Origin: a virus
Reading direction: 5' to 3' (one strand)
IMG/VR virus record: IMGVR_UViG_3300025083_000016
Location: 1 to 64,000 of that record
Length of the DNA stretch: 64,000 nucleotides
Shown here: piece by piece, positions 63,252 to 64,000 of the stretch
Numbering within the stretch: position 1 is the first letter of the stretch
Layout: every line of letters begins with the position of its first letter
Program-made: the position numbers and the translations under genes
The notes under the pieces: model-generated
What the model was told of the DNA's origin: nothing
The model's input: the letters and a program-made list of their open reading frames with translations, nothing else
The model's database searches: none

Positions 63252-64000
63252 TGACTGGTTTTTATCAAGGAACACTAAGCGGCCCAGGATCTGGTTTTGC
63301 AACAGGCGACACTCGAAGAGGTCTCGGTTATGCCAAAACTACAGGTGACAGTAAATCTGGGCTAGGTGGTAACTGGGACATGGGTGATGCTTTAAGTTCT
63401 CCTATTGGACCTTACGACGATGTAGAAAATAGAATGTTTCCCGAACAAGGTGAAGACGAAGATTTGTCATATGACGAAATATTGTTTTACGCAAAGCAAT
63501 CAAATGCTGTAGGCGGGAAAAATAACTTTGACATAGACTCATATTCACATTATTCCAAACATGATATCGGAAGTTTTGTGCCTCACGCAAATACAGCAGC
63601 TGCAGTTCTTGCACAAGGATATGATAGAGGCAATGAAAAAATATTAAGAGAATTTATTAGAGAATCGCTAAGCGAAGTAACGTCAATGAGTGTTAGAGTA
63701 ATGGTTAGAGGAAGTTTAGGAGACACTTATAAAAGTAGTAAAGCTAATGTATCGAATGTAAATCAGATGTCGCCTGGTGACCCTTCTATAAAACAAAAAG
63801 GATATGGGCAAAGTGTTGGGACGCAAGACATGTATCCTTATGTTAAAGCAGGAAAGCCTACAACAGATGGTGCAGAGACTATGAGAAGAGTAAGTGCTCA
63901 TATTGAAAACGACGACGAATTTGATTGGAACAATCCTAATTACTCATCTTCAGATCATCTTATAGACACTACTGAAAAAGACTATTTAGACTGGGAAAAC
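63251..64000 (+). CDS. Head-cluster protein, 3' partial
   Basis: An open frame of 250 codons from ATG at 63251 to the window edge, with no stop, so the gene continues outside. It starts MTGFYQGTLSGPGSGFATGD and is Gly/Ser/Asp-rich. Around residues 125-145 it has KILREFIRESLSEVTSMSVR, which again is the amphipathic LRxFIRxxLxE helix found in the 60954 and 61489 proteins. The start is coupled to the previous stop. I do not recognise the family; the motif suggests a shared partner with the others. Confidence 0.65.
   Translation, partial: MTGFYQGTLSGPGSGFATGDTRRGLGYAKTTGDSKSGLGGNWDMGDALSSPIGPYDDVENRMFPEQGEDEDLSYDEILFYAKQSNAVGGKNNFDIDSYSHYSKHDIGSFVPHANTAAAVLAQGYDRGNEKILREFIRESLSEVTSMSVRVMVRGSLGDTYKSSKANVSNVNQMSPGDPSIKQKGYGQSVGTQDMYPYVKAGKPTTDGAETMRRVSAHIENDDEFDWNNPNYSSSDHLIDTTEKDYLDWEN

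Overview
The window is a continuous stretch of the late (virion) region of a large, strictly lytic-looking, T4-related myovirus. The evidence is a set of recognisable T4-type core genes: late sigma factor gp55, baseplate spike gp5-like, wedge proteins gp25 and gp6, large terminase gp17, portal gp20 and prohead protease gp21. The DNA is strongly AT-rich and the genes are tightly packed, with many 1-8 nt overlaps (TAATG or ATGA). Fibre modules of the kind common in marine phages are present: cupredoxin-like, TTDFTLIGA and KKxxxSDLxTxxxG modules. A marine host with low G+C, for example a SAR11-type alphaproteobacterium, is a reasonable inference but is not proven by the sequence. I saw no tRNA, rRNA, CRISPR array, integrase, transposase or attachment site.

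Layout. (1) 1-8081, plus strand: a tail-fibre/adhesin block. It starts with a fibre gene cut by the window edge. Three small sequence-related proteins, a modular fibre with a predicted copper site, two small proteins, a large Tyr/Ser-rich fibre with a C-terminal Ig-like domain and a small virion-type protein follow. (2) 8083-10306, minus strand: an island with a membrane protein, a small protein with a calcium-loop motif and another modular fibre protein. (3) 10424-15120, plus strand: a RecB/Cas4-like nuclease, two GT-B glycosyltransferases, a one-helix membrane protein, the late sigma factor and a small helical protein. (4) 15123-21640: a baseplate core with spike (gp5-like), gp25, gp6 and a DNRLRE-like structural protein. 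(5) 21640-49994: about 28 kb of very long Asn/Lys/Ser-rich genes (up to 2494 aa). A few LamG-like, fibronectin-like and phage 'GR' modules can be recognised, and most of the rest matches nothing I know. Position and style suggest an elaborate baseplate or fibre assembly. (6) 49994-54924: a recombination/replication cassette with a RuvC-like resolvase, a zinc-ribbon/Toprim primase, a single-chain fusion of gp47 (Mre11) and gp46 (Rad50), and a small zinc-ribbon protein. (7) 54953-64000: packaging and head genes, running off the right edge inside an open gene.

How they work together. gp55-like sigma would direct the host polymerase to late promoters. Resolvase, primase, gp46/47 fusion and nuclease would serve recombination-dependent replication and process the concatemer that gp17 packages through gp20 into a prohead matured by gp21. 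The baseplate core and the giant proteins build the tail end, and the modular fibres provide host recognition. The glycosyltransferases probably modify virion, DNA or host surface components. The items most worth following up are the single-chain gp47-gp46 enzyme with its odd hook spacing, the cupredoxin site in a fibre, and the large uncharacterised tail block.
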